A stretch of 64,000 nucleotides of DNA from Caulobacter sp. NIBR1757 (GTDB taxonomy: Bacteria > Pseudomonadota > Alphaproteobacteria > Caulobacterales > Caulobacteraceae), in NCBI RefSeq assembly GCF_027912495.1, contig NZ_CP115463.1, positions 1,511,501-1,575,500 of the forward strand. The letters are read 5' to 3'. Position numbers and translations under genes: made by a program. Shown here piece after piece: positions 26,869 through 34,994 of the stretch; position 1 is the first letter of the stretch; the number at the start of each line of letters is the position of its first letter. The notes under the pieces are model-generated. The model searched no databases, was not told the DNA's origin, and was given only the letters and a program-made list of their open reading frames with translations.

Positions 26869-26942
26869 ACCGCTGGACGTCCGGGGAAGGGAGATGTCCG
26901 CCCGGACGCCTCCCTTCACTGACCGGATTGCAAGGAGGGTAG

Positions 26943-27392
26943 ATGTTCTCGATCGACTGGCCGCTCGTCGGTCATCATCTGGGACGAATGCTTCTGGCCT
27001 TCGCCCTCGCGTTTCCCCTCGGCTGGGAACGCGGCAGGGGGCGGGACAGTCCCGGCTTCAGAACGTTTCCGATCGTGTCCATGGCCAGCTGTGGCTACGC
27101 CCTGCTGGCCACTCGCCTTGTCGGGGCCGACGCAGAGAGCATGACCCGTCTGTTGCAAGGCCTTGTGGCCGGCATCGGCTTTATCGGCGGCGGCGCCATC
27201 GTCAAGCAGCGGGGTCAGGTGCAGGGGCTGGTGACGGCGGCCAGCATCTGGACCACAGGCGCCATCGGTGTCTCGGTCGCCTACGGGCGGATTGAGATCG
27301 CGGTTGCCCTCAGCGTCGTCAATTTCCTGTCCTTGCTGGTTCTGACGCCGATCGCAAATCGCAGTCAGGATGATCCGTCAGACCGGGGATGA
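26943..27392 (+). CDS. MgtC/SapB-family membrane protein (short form)
   Basis: A 149-residue inner-membrane protein with four or five hydrophobic helices and the MgtC signatures LGWERG, GLVAGIGFIGGGAIVK and GLVTAASIWTTGAIGVSVAYG. It has no C-terminal ACT-like domain, unlike the longer copy at 31106. The family is tied to growth in low magnesium and to membrane potential; its exact role here is unknown. An AAGGAGG ribosome site lies at 26932-26938. Confidence 0.88.
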   Translation: MFSIDWPLVGHHLGRMLLAFALAFPLGWERGRGRDSPGFRTFPIVSMASCGYALLATRLVGADAESMTRLLQGLVAGIGFIGGGAIVKQRGQVQGLVTAASIWTTGAIGVSVAYGRIEIAVALSVVNFLSLLVLTPIANRSQDDPSDRG

Positions 27393-27499
27393 GACCTATC
27401 ACCCCGTCCGGACGTTACCTGAATACCGGCCCGGTCAGGGCCGTTCCAACTGGCCTTCGTCCATCCTGGACGCAGCGCCTCGCTGGGGAGCAAAACTTG

Positions 27500-27973
27500 A
27501 TGAAGACCATCGTCGCCGCCACCTTGATGGCTGCCCTTTCGCTTTCGGCCTGCGGGCAGAAGGACCCCGAAAAAGCCGCTGCCGCAGCCGCGGGCATTAC
27601 CCTGTCGGATGGCTGGTGCCGCGCCACCCCGAAAGACGCCACGGCGACCTCCTGCTTCATCACCATCACCAACGGGGGACCAACCGATGACCGCCTGTTG
27701 GGCGGCCAGAGCTCCGCGGCCGCCATGGTCCAGGTCGACGAGACCTACGCCGACGGCAACATCATGCGAATGCGGGCCATCGAAGGCCTGGCGGTCCCGG
27801 CCAGCAAGGCCGTCACACTCGTTCCCGGCGGCAACCTTGTACGGCTGGAGGGGCTGACCGCGCCCATGGTGGTCGGCGCAACCATTCCCGTCACGTTGAA
27901 CTTCGAAGCGGCGGGCGCCAAACAGGTTCTCTTCCCCGTCCGCATCGAGGCCGAGGTCGGGCCAGCGAAATAG
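27500..27973 (+). CDS. PCuAC-like lipoprotein lacking copper ligands
   Basis: A 157-residue lipoprotein (lipobox LSAC, Cys near residue 18) with the PCuAC fold. AAAMVQVDETYADGNIMRMRAIEGLAVPA matches the family, but the copper-binding His before E is Asp (VDE instead of LHE), and the later GGYHLMLMGL motif reads GGNLVRLEGL, losing His and Met. MRM is kept. PCuAC normally delivers Cu(I) to cytochrome oxidase; this version may have another role. ATG 27500 follows GGGGAG. Confidence 0.75.
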   Translation: MKTIVAATLMAALSLSACGQKDPEKAAAAAAGITLSDGWCRATPKDATATSCFITITNGGPTDDRLLGGQSSAAAMVQVDETYADGNIMRMRAIEGLAVPASKAVTLVPGGNLVRLEGLTAPMVVGATIPVTLNFEAAGAKQVLFPVRIEAEVGPAK

Positions 27974-27983
27974 CCGCCTGCTC

Positions 27984-28124
27984 ATGACCGGGAACTCCAG
28001 CGCCGACGCCATCCTGACGACCATGCACAGCATGGTCGTCGGGTTTGCCGGCATGTTGCCCCTGTTGGTCGCCGGCGCGGCTGTCCCGAGTTTGCGGCCC
28101 TTGTCGCCCAGCCACGCCGTCTGA
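27984..28124 (+). CDS. Possible 46-residue membrane peptide
   Basis: A short frame starting MTGNSSADAILTTMHSM with one hydrophobic segment (MVVGFAGMLPLLVAGAAV) and a basic tail. It begins 10 nt after the PCuAC-like gene. There is no strong ribosome site and no homology I recognise. It may be a small membrane protein or a gene remnant. Confidence 0.3.
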   Translation: MTGNSSADAILTTMHSMVVGFAGMLPLLVAGAAVPSLRPLSPSHAV

Positions 28125-28231
28125 CTGGAGTTGATAGGCTCTTAACCCCTTCCGGGTAGGTTGCGGTCGTTGGTCGCAGTCCCGCGGTTGGGTTACTGGC
28201 GCCTTCACCCTGCACCCCGAAATTTCTGCCG

Positions 28232-28244
28232 GGCAGAGTCTGCC
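28232..28244. promoter_or_regulatory. ftr-like enhancer GGCA-N5-TGCC (flagellin 1)
   Basis: GGCAGAGTCTGCC is a perfect palindrome centred about 101 bp upstream of the -24 GG of the sigma-54 promoter. Two sites of the same form occur upstream of flagellin 2. In Caulobacter, FlbD binds ftr enhancers about 100 bp upstream of sigma-54 flagellar promoters. Confidence 0.6.
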
Positions 28245-28337
28245 GACGGGGCCATGCCAACCGTCTGCTCAGACTGGGGGTTGGCAAGTTTCTTCCATGA
28301 AAACAATACCATAAAGCCAAACGCCGGTCTCCGGCCT

Positions 28338-28352
28338 TGGCCTGTCTCTTGC
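28338..28352 (+). promoter_or_regulatory. Sigma-54 promoter of flagellin 1
   Basis: TGGCCTGTCTCTTGC has the -24 GG (28339-28340) and -12 GC (28351-28352) separated by ten bases, matching TGGC-N7-TTGC-type flagellar promoters. It lies about 75 bp upstream of the start codon. Confidence 0.8.
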
Positions 28353-28425
28353 GTATTCCCGGGTGGGCCAGAAGGCTCACCGGCGAAAATCGCCGGGCAA
28401 CCCCTCCAGAATGGAAGGACTACCG

Positions 28426-29256
28426 ATGGCTTTGTCGGTGAATACCAATATGGGCGCGATGGTCGCCCTGCAAAACCTGAACGCGACCAACATGGAGCTC
28501 GGTCAGACCCAGAACCGCATCAACACCGGCAAGAAGGTTTCGAACGCCAAGGACAACGGCGCCATCTGGGCTATCGCCCAGGGCCAGCGCGCGACGTCCG
28601 GTGCGCTCAACGCCGTCAAGGACTCCCTCAATCGCGGCAGCTCCGCGATCGACGTGGCCATCGCCGGTGGCGAGTCTGTCTCGGATCTGCTCCTGCAGAT
28701 GAAGGAGAAAGCCCTCGCGGCGTCGGACACCAGTCTCGATTCCGCCAGCCGCACCGCGATGAACGAGGACTTCAAGGCCCTGCGTGATCAGATCACCAAG
28801 GCCGTGGCCAACGCCGATTTCAATGGGGTCAACCTCATCAAGACCGGCGCGTCGGCCATTGCGGCTCTCGCCAACGCGGATGGATCCTCCAAGCTGACCG
28901 TGTCCCCAGAAGTCATGGCGCTCGGCGGATCGGTCGTCACTGTCGCCACCACCGGCACCATTGGCACGGTGACCACGGCGGCCGCGATGATCACGACGGT
29001 GACCAACTCCATCGCCAACGTCAGCGCCTCGCTCGCGCGCCTGGGCACCAAAGCCAAGGCGTACGAGATGCACAATACCTTCATCGGCAAGCTGCAAGAC
29101 AGCCTCGATGCGGGTATCGGCAACCTGGTCGACGCGGATCTGGCCAAGGAAAGCGCCAAGCTCCAGGCTCTGCAGACGAAGCAGCAGCTGGGGGTGCAGG
29201 CCCTTTCCATCGCCAACCAGACCCCGCAGACCATCATGTCGCTGTTCCGCGGTTAG
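28426..29256 (+). CDS. Flagellin 1
   Basis: A 276-residue filament protein, short like the Caulobacter flagellins. The N-terminal D0/D1 helix starts [22 protein letters not shown] and continues with [14 protein letters not shown]; the C-terminal helix has [32 protein letters not shown]. The middle is short and Thr/Val/Ala-rich. No signal peptide is present, as expected for type III flagellar export. It is driven by the sigma-54 promoter and ftr-like site upstream, and followed by a strong hairpin terminator. Confidence 0.95.
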   Translation: MALSVNTNMGAMVALQNLNATNMELGQTQNRINTGKKVSNAKDNGAIWAIAQGQRATSGALNAVKDSLNRGSSAIDVAIAGGESVSDLLLQMKEKALAASDTSLDSASRTAMNEDFKALRDQITKAVANADFNGVNLIKTGASAIAALANADGSSKLTVSPEVMALGGSVVTVATTGTIGTVTTAAAMITTVTNSIANVSASLARLGTKAKAYEMHNTFIGKLQDSLDAGIGNLVDADLAKESAKLQALQTKQQLGVQALSIANQTPQTIMSLFRG

Positions 29257-29269
29257 TAGTGTCGCGACG

Positions 29270-29312
29270 CCGGGCGGTCCCCCTCAGGCGGGGGCCGTCC
29301 GGCAGACCTTTT
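29270..29312 (+). terminator. Rho-independent terminator after flagellin 1
   Basis: A GC-rich hairpin (CCGGGCGGTCCCCC ... GGGGGCCGTCCGG) lies 14 nt after the stop and is followed by CAGACCTTTT. Confidence 0.7.
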
Positions 29313-29471
29313 CGCAAACACGTTTTGCGGGAACATTGACTTAATCAACCGATCCGCGTCACTCTCTCCCTGACCGGACCAGGGGCCGCCGGCCCGTCGC
29401 GCCCCTGATGCTTCGGCCGCCTCGCCGTCTTCGCGCTGTCTCGGCCAGGCCGTCTTCGGGAGAGACACCTC

Positions 29472-31061
29472 ATGAACCATCGTCGCACGCTTGCCGCGGC
29501 CGCCGCGGCCGGCCTTGCCATCCTGGCGCCCCTGGGGCTGTGGGCGCAGTCGGCCGCCACCCAGCCCTCGACGCCCGCCTATCTGAAGGCCTTCCCCAAC
29601 TTCGCGCCCAACGTCTCGCCGGTGCTGCCGGGCGACGTCGACACGGCCCTGAAGACCAGGCTGGAGAACAACAAGGAGTTCGACCGCGTGCAGCGCGAGT
29701 TCGATCTCTACAGCTGGCAGATGTTCTTCGCCCTGGCCTGGCCGACCAATGACGAGGGCCGCCCGGCCCCCAAGCTGACCGACACCAAATGGGGCGCGCC
29801 GCGCTGGACCAGCTGGAACACCAGTCCGCAGATCTTCCGCATCAACGGCGGCACGCCCGCCGCCTGCGCCAGGCCCGGCCTGATCAACGCCGCCGCCGTC
29901 GCCGACACCGCCACGCCGCTGTTCAAAGGCCTCGGCGCCTTCCCGGCCCAGGCCCACGCCGCCGACCCGCGGACGACCCGCCTGCTCGGGGTGATCTCGG
30001 CGGTCGGCGACGTCAACGTCAACACCCCGATGAGCGACATCCAGCAGGCCTTCAGCGGCCCGCTGATCGATCAGAACGGCGAGTTCGTCTACTACGAGAT
30101 TCTGATCGACAAGAACGAGGTGACCTACCTCTGCGACAACAGCCTCTACAACATCAACGGCCAGCTGGCCTTCACCGCAGCCGGCAAGGCCGTCGACATG
30201 CCGACCGGCATCGACACCACCAACGACAGCGGGTCCTTCGAGTTGAAGGTCGCCTGGAAGGTGCTCAGCGCCGCCGAGGACAAGTCCGGCCGCTTCTTCA
30301 CCGTCGACGGCTTCATCAAGGACGAGGACGCCAACAACAACGAGATCACCCGCCCGGTTCGCCTGGGCCTGGTCGGCATGCACATCGCCCACAAGTCAGC
30401 GACCTCCCCACAGTGGATCTGGTCGACCTTCGAGCACGTCGACAACCTCAGCGTCGATCCGATCGCCAACCCGGGCCTCAAGCCCAGCTTCTTCAATCCG
30501 GGTTGTGAACTATGCGCCGTCAACGTCCTGCCCGTGGCCGGGCCGGACGGCGTCTATCCCCGCACCCCGACCCAGGCCTGGCGCTCGGTGCCGATCCCGG
30601 ACGCCAAGGTGGCCCTCAACGACCAGGTCCGCGCCGCGATGGCGAAGCAGGGCTCGGTCTGGCAGTACTACCAGCTGATCGATACTCAGTGGCCGACCGA
30701 CCCGTCCGCCAAGGCCACCGACTCCAAGGGTCCGTTGCCGAACAGCATCGCCAACAAGCCGGGCGGCGACCCCACCCCGGTCTTCCTGACCAACATCACC
30801 ATGGAAACCTACTTCCAGGGCGGCAACAGCCCGGCCTGCGGCATCGGCGGCGGGGCCGGCTGCACCGTCTACTTCACCGGTCACCCGGTGGCCCCGACCG
30901 ACAACGGGGCGACCGTCTTCGCCTCGGAGTCCTGCATGGGCTGCCACTTCTCGGCCGGCGTCTACAGCGCCTACAATCCAAAGACCGGCCAGGGCGTCGC
31001 CAAGTCGGGCACCGGCGACTTCTCCTGGCTGCTGTCCAAGAAGGCGCAGTGGAAGCCGTAG
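29472..31061 (+). CDS. Exported cytochrome c-family protein
   Basis: A 529-residue protein with a signal peptide (residues 1-26, ending LWAQS). A single haem-binding CMGCH motif lies near the C-terminus (about residue 490, SESCMGCHFSAG); an extra CELC pair lies near 345. The long N-terminal part with WQMFFALAWPTN and HIAHKSATSPQWIWSTFEH is characteristic of a family annotated only as cytochrome c-like. It likely sits in the periplasm. It interrupts the flagellin cluster and is followed after 44 nt by an MgtC-type gene. The partner enzyme is not identified. Confidence 0.75.
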   Translation: MNHRRTLAAAAAAGLAILAPLGLWAQSAATQPSTPAYLKAFPNFAPNVSPVLPGDVDTALKTRLENNKEFDRVQREFDLYSWQMFFALAWPTNDEGRPAPKLTDTKWGAPRWTSWNTSPQIFRINGGTPAACARPGLINAAAVADTATPLFKGLGAFPAQAHAADPRTTRLLGVISAVGDVNVNTPMSDIQQAFSGPLIDQNGEFVYYEILIDKNEVTYLCDNSLYNINGQLAFTAAGKAVDMPTGIDTTNDSGSFELKVAWKVLSAAEDKSGRFFTVDGFIKDEDANNNEITRPVRLGLVGMHIAHKSATSPQWIWSTFEHVDNLSVDPIANPGLKPSFFNPGCELCAVNVLPVAGPDGVYPRTPTQAWRSVPIPDAKVALNDQVRAAMAKQGSVWQYYQLIDTQWPTDPSAKATDSKGPLPNSIANKPGGDPTPVFLTNITMETYFQGGNSPACGIGGGAGCTVYFTGHPVAPTDNGATVFASESCMGCHFSAGVYSAYNPKTGQGVAKSGTGDFSWLLSKKAQWKP

Positions 31062-31105
31062 ACTAAAGACCAGGAACCGTCGCTTCGGCCGACGGTTCCG
31101 GGTCC

Positions 31106-31792
31106 ATGAACTGGCTCGACCCCGACATCCTGCTGCCCATCCTCGGCGCCGTCCTGGCCGGCGCCGTCATCGGTATCGAGCGGGAGTACCGTTCCAGCCC
31201 GGCCGGGTTTCGCACCCACATCCTGGTGTCCCTGTCCTCCGGCCTGCTCATGCTGGCCGCCGTCCATCAGATCCGCTGGCTGACCGACACGCCGGTCGAG
31301 ATCATCAGGATCGACCCGGTCCGCATGGCCCACGGCATCCTCACCGGCATCGGCTTCCTGGGAGCCGGCGTGATCTTCCGGGAAGGCTTCAACATCCGCG
31401 GCCTGACAACCGCCGCCTCCCTGTGGATCACCGCTTCGCTCGGCATCCTGTTCGGGGTCGGCTTCTATGGCTTGGCCGTGATCGGGACGGTCGCCACCGT
31501 CGCGGTTCTGGCGGCGGTGCGGTTCACCGAGGCGAGGCTGCCGCAGAAGGCTTTCGTCGACGTCACCCTGCGCCTGCGCCGGGGGCCCGAGGCGACCATC
31601 GCCCGCTACCGCCGCCTGCTCGCCGCCCAGGGCCTGCGGGCCGGTCCGGTCAGCCTCTGCCTGGAGCCCGACACCGCTGTCTTCAACGCCTCGGTCAAGG
31701 GCCTGTCCGAAGCGCAGGCCGAGGCCCTCGCCGGCGGCCTGTCGGGCGATCCCGATGTGCTGGGCCTCGAAATCCTGCCGCACGAACGGTGA
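31106..31792 (+). CDS. MgtC/SapB-family membrane protein (long form)
   Basis: A 228-residue protein. Residues 1-145 hold the MgtC transmembrane domain (AVIGIEREYRSSPAGFRTHILV, GIGFLGAGVIFREGFNIRGLTTAASLWITASLGI), and residues about 150-228 form a cytoplasmic ACT-like domain (FVDVTLRLRRGPEATIARY). It is the second MgtC-family gene in 4 kb. The role in magnesium limitation is known for the family only. Confidence 0.88.
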   Translation: MNWLDPDILLPILGAVLAGAVIGIEREYRSSPAGFRTHILVSLSSGLLMLAAVHQIRWLTDTPVEIIRIDPVRMAHGILTGIGFLGAGVIFREGFNIRGLTTAASLWITASLGILFGVGFYGLAVIGTVATVAVLAAVRFTEARLPQKAFVDVTLRLRRGPEATIARYRRLLAAQGLRAGPVSLCLEPDTAVFNASVKGLSEAQAEALAGGLSGDPDVLGLEILPHER

Positions 31793-31872
31793 GGGCGGTC
31801 GCATGGGCAGGGGGCGACCCCGCCACGGACGCAGCCGCCCGCACCCGGCAGAGGTTGCCCGGCGGGCTACCC

Positions 31873-31914
31873 GGCAAGAACTGCCGTTCCGCCGCCAGAC
31901 CGGCAGTTCTTGCC
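31873..31914. promoter_or_regulatory. Paired ftr-like enhancers, arranged as an inverted repeat (flagellin 2)
   Basis: GGCAAGAACTGCC (31873-31885) and GGCAGTTCTTGCC (31902-31914) are exact reverse complements 29 bp centre to centre. They lie 83 and 112 bp upstream of the -24 GG. Spacing and sequence fit FlbD-type enhancers; there is no T-run, so terminator function is unlikely. Confidence 0.6.
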
Positions 31915-31989
31915 GGTCGAGGCCATGCCTAACAGACCTATAACCTCAGGAAATCAATGACTTGAGAGCGGCGGCCATATCTGCCGGTC

Positions 31990-32004
31990 TGGCCCGGTCT
32001 TTGC
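31990..32004 (+). promoter_or_regulatory. Sigma-54 promoter of flagellin 2
   Basis: TGGCCCGGTCTTTGC has GG (31991-31992) and GC (32003-32004) ten bases apart and closely matches the flagellin 1 promoter. It lies 73 bp upstream of the start codon. Confidence 0.82.
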
Positions 32005-32076
32005 AGCCTTGGTCTCCGAGCAAAACGCTCCCGGCCGTCAAAATGACGCCGGACACCTTGAATAGGGACTATCGTT

Positions 32077-32907
32077 ATGGCGCTGAACAGCGTGAACACG
32101 AACTCGGGCGCTATGGTCGCCCTGCAAAACCTCAATGCCACGAACCGCGAGCTGGACACTGTCCAGAGCCGGATCAACACCGGCAAGAAGGTTTCCTCGG
32201 CCAAGGACAATGGCGCGGTCTACGCCATCGCTCAAAGCCAACGCTCCACCTCCAATGCCCTGAACGCCGTCAAGGACTCGCTGCAACGCGGGATCTCGGT
32301 GGTCGACGTGGCCATCGCGGGCGGCGAGTCGGTCAACGACCTGCTGACCCAGATGAAGGAAAAGGCCCTGGCCGCCGCGGACACCTCGCTGGATACCGCG
32401 AGCCGCACCGCGCTGAACGAAGACTTCAAGGCTCTTCGTGACCAGATCGGCAAGGCCGTTTCGAACGCCGACTTCAACGGCGCCAACATGATCAAGGCTT
32501 CGGGCACCACCATCGCGGCGCTCGCCAATGCCGACGGCTCTTCGAAGCTGACGGTCGCGGCGCAGTCGCTCGCCCTTGGCGGTTCCAACGTCACGGTGAC
32601 GGCGACCACGTCGTTCTCCACTGCGACCACGGCCGCCTCGGCTCTGGCCCTGGTGACCGCCTCGATCACCAACACTTCGGCCGCCCTCGCCAAGCTGGGC
32701 ACCGGTTCGAAGTCGCTGGAAACGCACCTCGGCTTCATCGGCAAGCTGCAGGACAGCCTGGACGCCGGCGTGGGCAACCTCGTCGACGCCGACCTGGCCA
32801 AGGAAAGCGCCCGACTGCAAGCGCTGCAAACCAAGCAACAGCTCGGTGTGCAGGCCCTGTCGATCGCCAACTCCTCGGCTTCGTCGCTGCTGGGTCTGTT
32901 CCGCTAA
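32077..32907 (+). CDS. Flagellin 2
   Basis: A 276-residue flagellin starting [23 protein letters not shown], highly similar to flagellin 1 through both terminal helices ([47 protein letters not shown]). The central segment differs in Ser/Thr content. It is exported by the flagellar type III system. It has its own sigma-54 promoter and is followed by a hairpin terminator and a FlaG-like gene. Confidence 0.95.
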   Translation: MALNSVNTNSGAMVALQNLNATNRELDTVQSRINTGKKVSSAKDNGAVYAIAQSQRSTSNALNAVKDSLQRGISVVDVAIAGGESVNDLLTQMKEKALAAADTSLDTASRTALNEDFKALRDQIGKAVSNADFNGANMIKASGTTIAALANADGSSKLTVAAQSLALGGSNVTVTATTSFSTATTAASALALVTASITNTSAALAKLGTGSKSLETHLGFIGKLQDSLDAGVGNLVDADLAKESARLQALQTKQQLGVQALSIANSSASSLLGLFR

Positions 32908-32920
32908 CGGCACAGTGAGC

Positions 32921-32952
32921 GGGGCGGGCGCCGGTGGCGTCCGCCCCCCTTC
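32921..32952 (+). terminator. Hairpin terminator after flagellin 2
   Basis: GGGGCGGGCGCC pairs with GGCGTCCGCCCCC starting 14 nt after the stop. The T-run is weak (CTTC), so termination may be partial and allow read-through to the FlaG-like gene. Confidence 0.5.
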
Positions 32953-33008
32953 ACGCGCGTATCCGCTCGTCCCCTGGCGAGTGGACTTTGGCAGGAGACG
33001 CCGGCGCG

Positions 33009-33317
33009 ATGAGCCCCGGCGCTGTGGGAGACATGAGCAACAGCATAGCCAACATCCGAGCTGTCCCCGAACCCGTTGCATCGATGATTGCGCAACCGGT
33101 TCAACCCGTCGCCGAGACCCCGGCTCCGACCGCGAAAGGTCAGAACGCCGATCTCCGTCTGGTCATCGAGGAAGACGTCGCCACCGGCGCCTTTGTCTAC
33201 AAGACCCTCGACCGGCGCACCGGCGAAGTCGTTCAGCAGCTGCCCCGTGAAAGCGTCCTCAAGGCGATGAGCTCCGAGGACTACCAGCCGGGCATGGTGG
33301 TCGACACGCGGGACTGA
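33009..33317 (+). CDS. FlaG-family flagellar protein
   Basis: About 102 residues from ATG 33009 (AGGAG at 32993-32997). ATG 33033 with GGGAGAC close by is an alternative. The C-terminal 55 residues carry the FlaG pattern LRLVIEEDVATGAFVYKTLDRRTGEVVQQLPRE; the N-terminal half is low-complexity. FlaG proteins affect filament length and sit beside flagellin genes, as here between flagellins 2 and 3. Confidence 0.8.
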   Translation: MSPGAVGDMSNSIANIRAVPEPVASMIAQPVQPVAETPAPTAKGQNADLRLVIEEDVATGAFVYKTLDRRTGEVVQQLPRESVLKAMSSEDYQPGMVVDTRD

Positions 33318-33504
33318 TCGACAGACCGCCTCCCGGCCACCCGTCTGGCCGGCCGCTCCTTCTCACCGACGTCGCGCCGCGACGGCGGCGATCATGGTTT
33401 CTACGCCGTTAACCATACGCTCACCGTTGTCCCGCTAGCCTGAACGGGAACAGGCGGCCGAATCGGCGACCGCCAGCGCCGGACGGCGCACCTGGAGACG
33501 GTCC

Positions 33505-34338
33505 ATGACGATCGGCGTGCACACCAATCAGTCGGCTCTGATTGCCCTGCAGAACCTCAACAAGACCAATGACGCCATGGACGGCGTTCAGGGTCGGATC
33601 AGCACGGGTCTGAAGGTCCAGGGGGCCAAGGACAACGCCTCGGTGTGGGGCATCGCCCAGGCCCAGCGCGCGGATATCGGCGCCCTGTCGGCGGTCAAGA
33701 TGAGCCTGGACCGGGCGACCTCGGTCTCCGACGTGGCGTTGACGGCCGGCGAGACGGTCTCCGACCTGCTCAACGTCCTGAAGGAAAAGGTCGTGGCGGC
33801 GATGGACCCCTCCATCGACACCGCCTCGCGCAACGCGCTGGACGGCGACTTCAAGGCCACCCTGAAGCAGATCACCCAGGCCCTGACCAACGCCAGCTTC
33901 GACGGCGCCAACCTGCTCAACGGCTCGCTGACGACGAACATCCGTTTCCTCGCCAACGCCGACGCCAACGCCTACATCACCCTGTCGGTGAAGAACCTGT
34001 CGCTCGGCGGTTCGATCCTGACGGTCGCCGCCGGCGCCTCGATCACCACCGCCACCCTGGCGACCGGGATTCTCACCCAGCTCAACGCCTCGATCGCCAA
34101 CGTCAACCAGGCGCTGGGCGACATCGGCGCCCAGTCCAAGCAGATCGAAGCCCACAACAGCTTCATCTCCAAGCTGACCGACGTGCTCAACAGCGGCATC
34201 GGCAACCTGGTCGACGCCGATCTGGCCAAGGAATCGGCCCGCCTGCAGGCCCTGCAGGTCCAGCAGCAGCTGGGCGCCCAGGCCCTGTCGATCGCCAACC
34301 AGGCGCCGCAGATCGTGCTCAAGCTGTTCCAGGGCTAA
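33505..34338 (+). CDS. Flagellin 3 (divergent)
   Basis: A 277-residue flagellin starting MTIGVHTNQSALIALQNLNKTN. It is less similar to flagellins 1 and 2 in both end helices ([54 protein letters not shown]). The 187-bp upstream region has no clear sigma-54 promoter or GGCA-N5-TGCC site, though TTAACCAT (a CtrA-like half site) occurs near 33410. It may be under different timing, as with Caulobacter minor flagellins. Confidence 0.93.
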   Translation: MTIGVHTNQSALIALQNLNKTNDAMDGVQGRISTGLKVQGAKDNASVWGIAQAQRADIGALSAVKMSLDRATSVSDVALTAGETVSDLLNVLKEKVVAAMDPSIDTASRNALDGDFKATLKQITQALTNASFDGANLLNGSLTTNIRFLANADANAYITLSVKNLSLGGSILTVAAGASITTATLATGILTQLNASIANVNQALGDIGAQSKQIEAHNSFISKLTDVLNSGIGNLVDADLAKESARLQALQVQQQLGAQALSIANQAPQIVLKLFQG

Positions 34339-34361
34339 TTCCCTAGCCCCGGGCAAACCGC

Positions 34362-34916
34362 ATGATCGACCTTCGCGACCTGGAGCCCGGCGACGAGGAG
34401 CAGCTTTACCGCTGGCGCCAGGAGCCGTCGGTCGACCGTTGGATGTCGGACGCCGCCGTTCCGGACCGCGGCGCGCACCAGCGCTGGTTCGTCGACCTGC
34501 TGGCCGGTCACGACGGTCGCGGCTGGATGATCACCCGCGACGGCAAGCCTGCCGGCATCATGACTCTCACGGGTCTGGCCAGCCACCACCAGCGTGCCGC
34601 CTGGAACTGGTTCGTCGGCGACGCCGAGAGCCGGGGCCGGGGGATCGGCCGCGCCGCCCAGGTGCTGGGCCTCGACAAGGCCTTCTGCGAGATGGGCCTC
34701 GACAAGGTCTGGGCCGAGGTCATGGCCGACAATGACAACGCCTTGAAGATGATGACCGCCACCGGCTTCGTCCGCGAAGGCTACCTGCGCGGCCACGTGC
34801 TCAAGAACGGCCAGCGGCGGGATGTGGTGCTTCTTGGGATACTCGCCGCCGACTGGCAGGCCCGCCGCGAGAAGGCGAGGGCGGTGCTCGTCGAGGGCCG
34901 GATGATCGCGGCGTAA
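34362..34916 (+). CDS. GNAT acetyltransferase, PseH/FlmH-like
   Basis: A 184-residue GNAT starting MIDLRDLEPGDEEQLYRWRQE. The acetyl-CoA loop is ESRGRGIGRA; the C-terminal half has MTATGFVREGYLRGHVLKNGQRRDVVLLGILAADW, the characteristic PseH tail. PseH acetylates the UDP-4-amino sugar on the way to pseudaminic acid, used to glycosylate flagellins. Location 23 nt after flagellin 3 supports this use. Confidence 0.82.
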   Translation: MIDLRDLEPGDEEQLYRWRQEPSVDRWMSDAAVPDRGAHQRWFVDLLAGHDGRGWMITRDGKPAGIMTLTGLASHHQRAAWNWFVGDAESRGRGIGRAAQVLGLDKAFCEMGLDKVWAEVMADNDNALKMMTATGFVREGYLRGHVLKNGQRRDVVLLGILAADWQARREKARAVLVEGRMIAA

Positions 34917-34994
34917 ATCGCCGCACCTCCTAACACCCCGTAAACCTCGCCCGCGCGATAATGGCCGCGAAGACGTGCGCCAGCGCGTCAGGGG

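Larger units (their letters stand above)
28125..28425. other. Flagellin 1 regulatory region
   Basis: A 301-bp stretch without genes. It contains the GGCA-N5-TGCC site (28232-28244), the sigma-54 promoter (28338-28352) and an AAGGA ribosome site before ATG 28426. Confidence 0.7.
31793..32076. other. Flagellin 2 regulatory region
   Basis: A 284-bp stretch with an imposing hairpin whose 16-bp arms (31871-31886 and 31901-31916) each contain a GGCA-N5-TGCC site, then the sigma-54 promoter at 31990-32004. No gene is visible. Confidence 0.7.

Noticed and set aside
31871..31916. Strong hairpin as terminator of the MgtC gene
   Set aside because: It lacks a T-run and its arms contain GGCA-N5-TGCC sites at enhancer distance from a sigma-54 promoter, so a regulatory role fits better.
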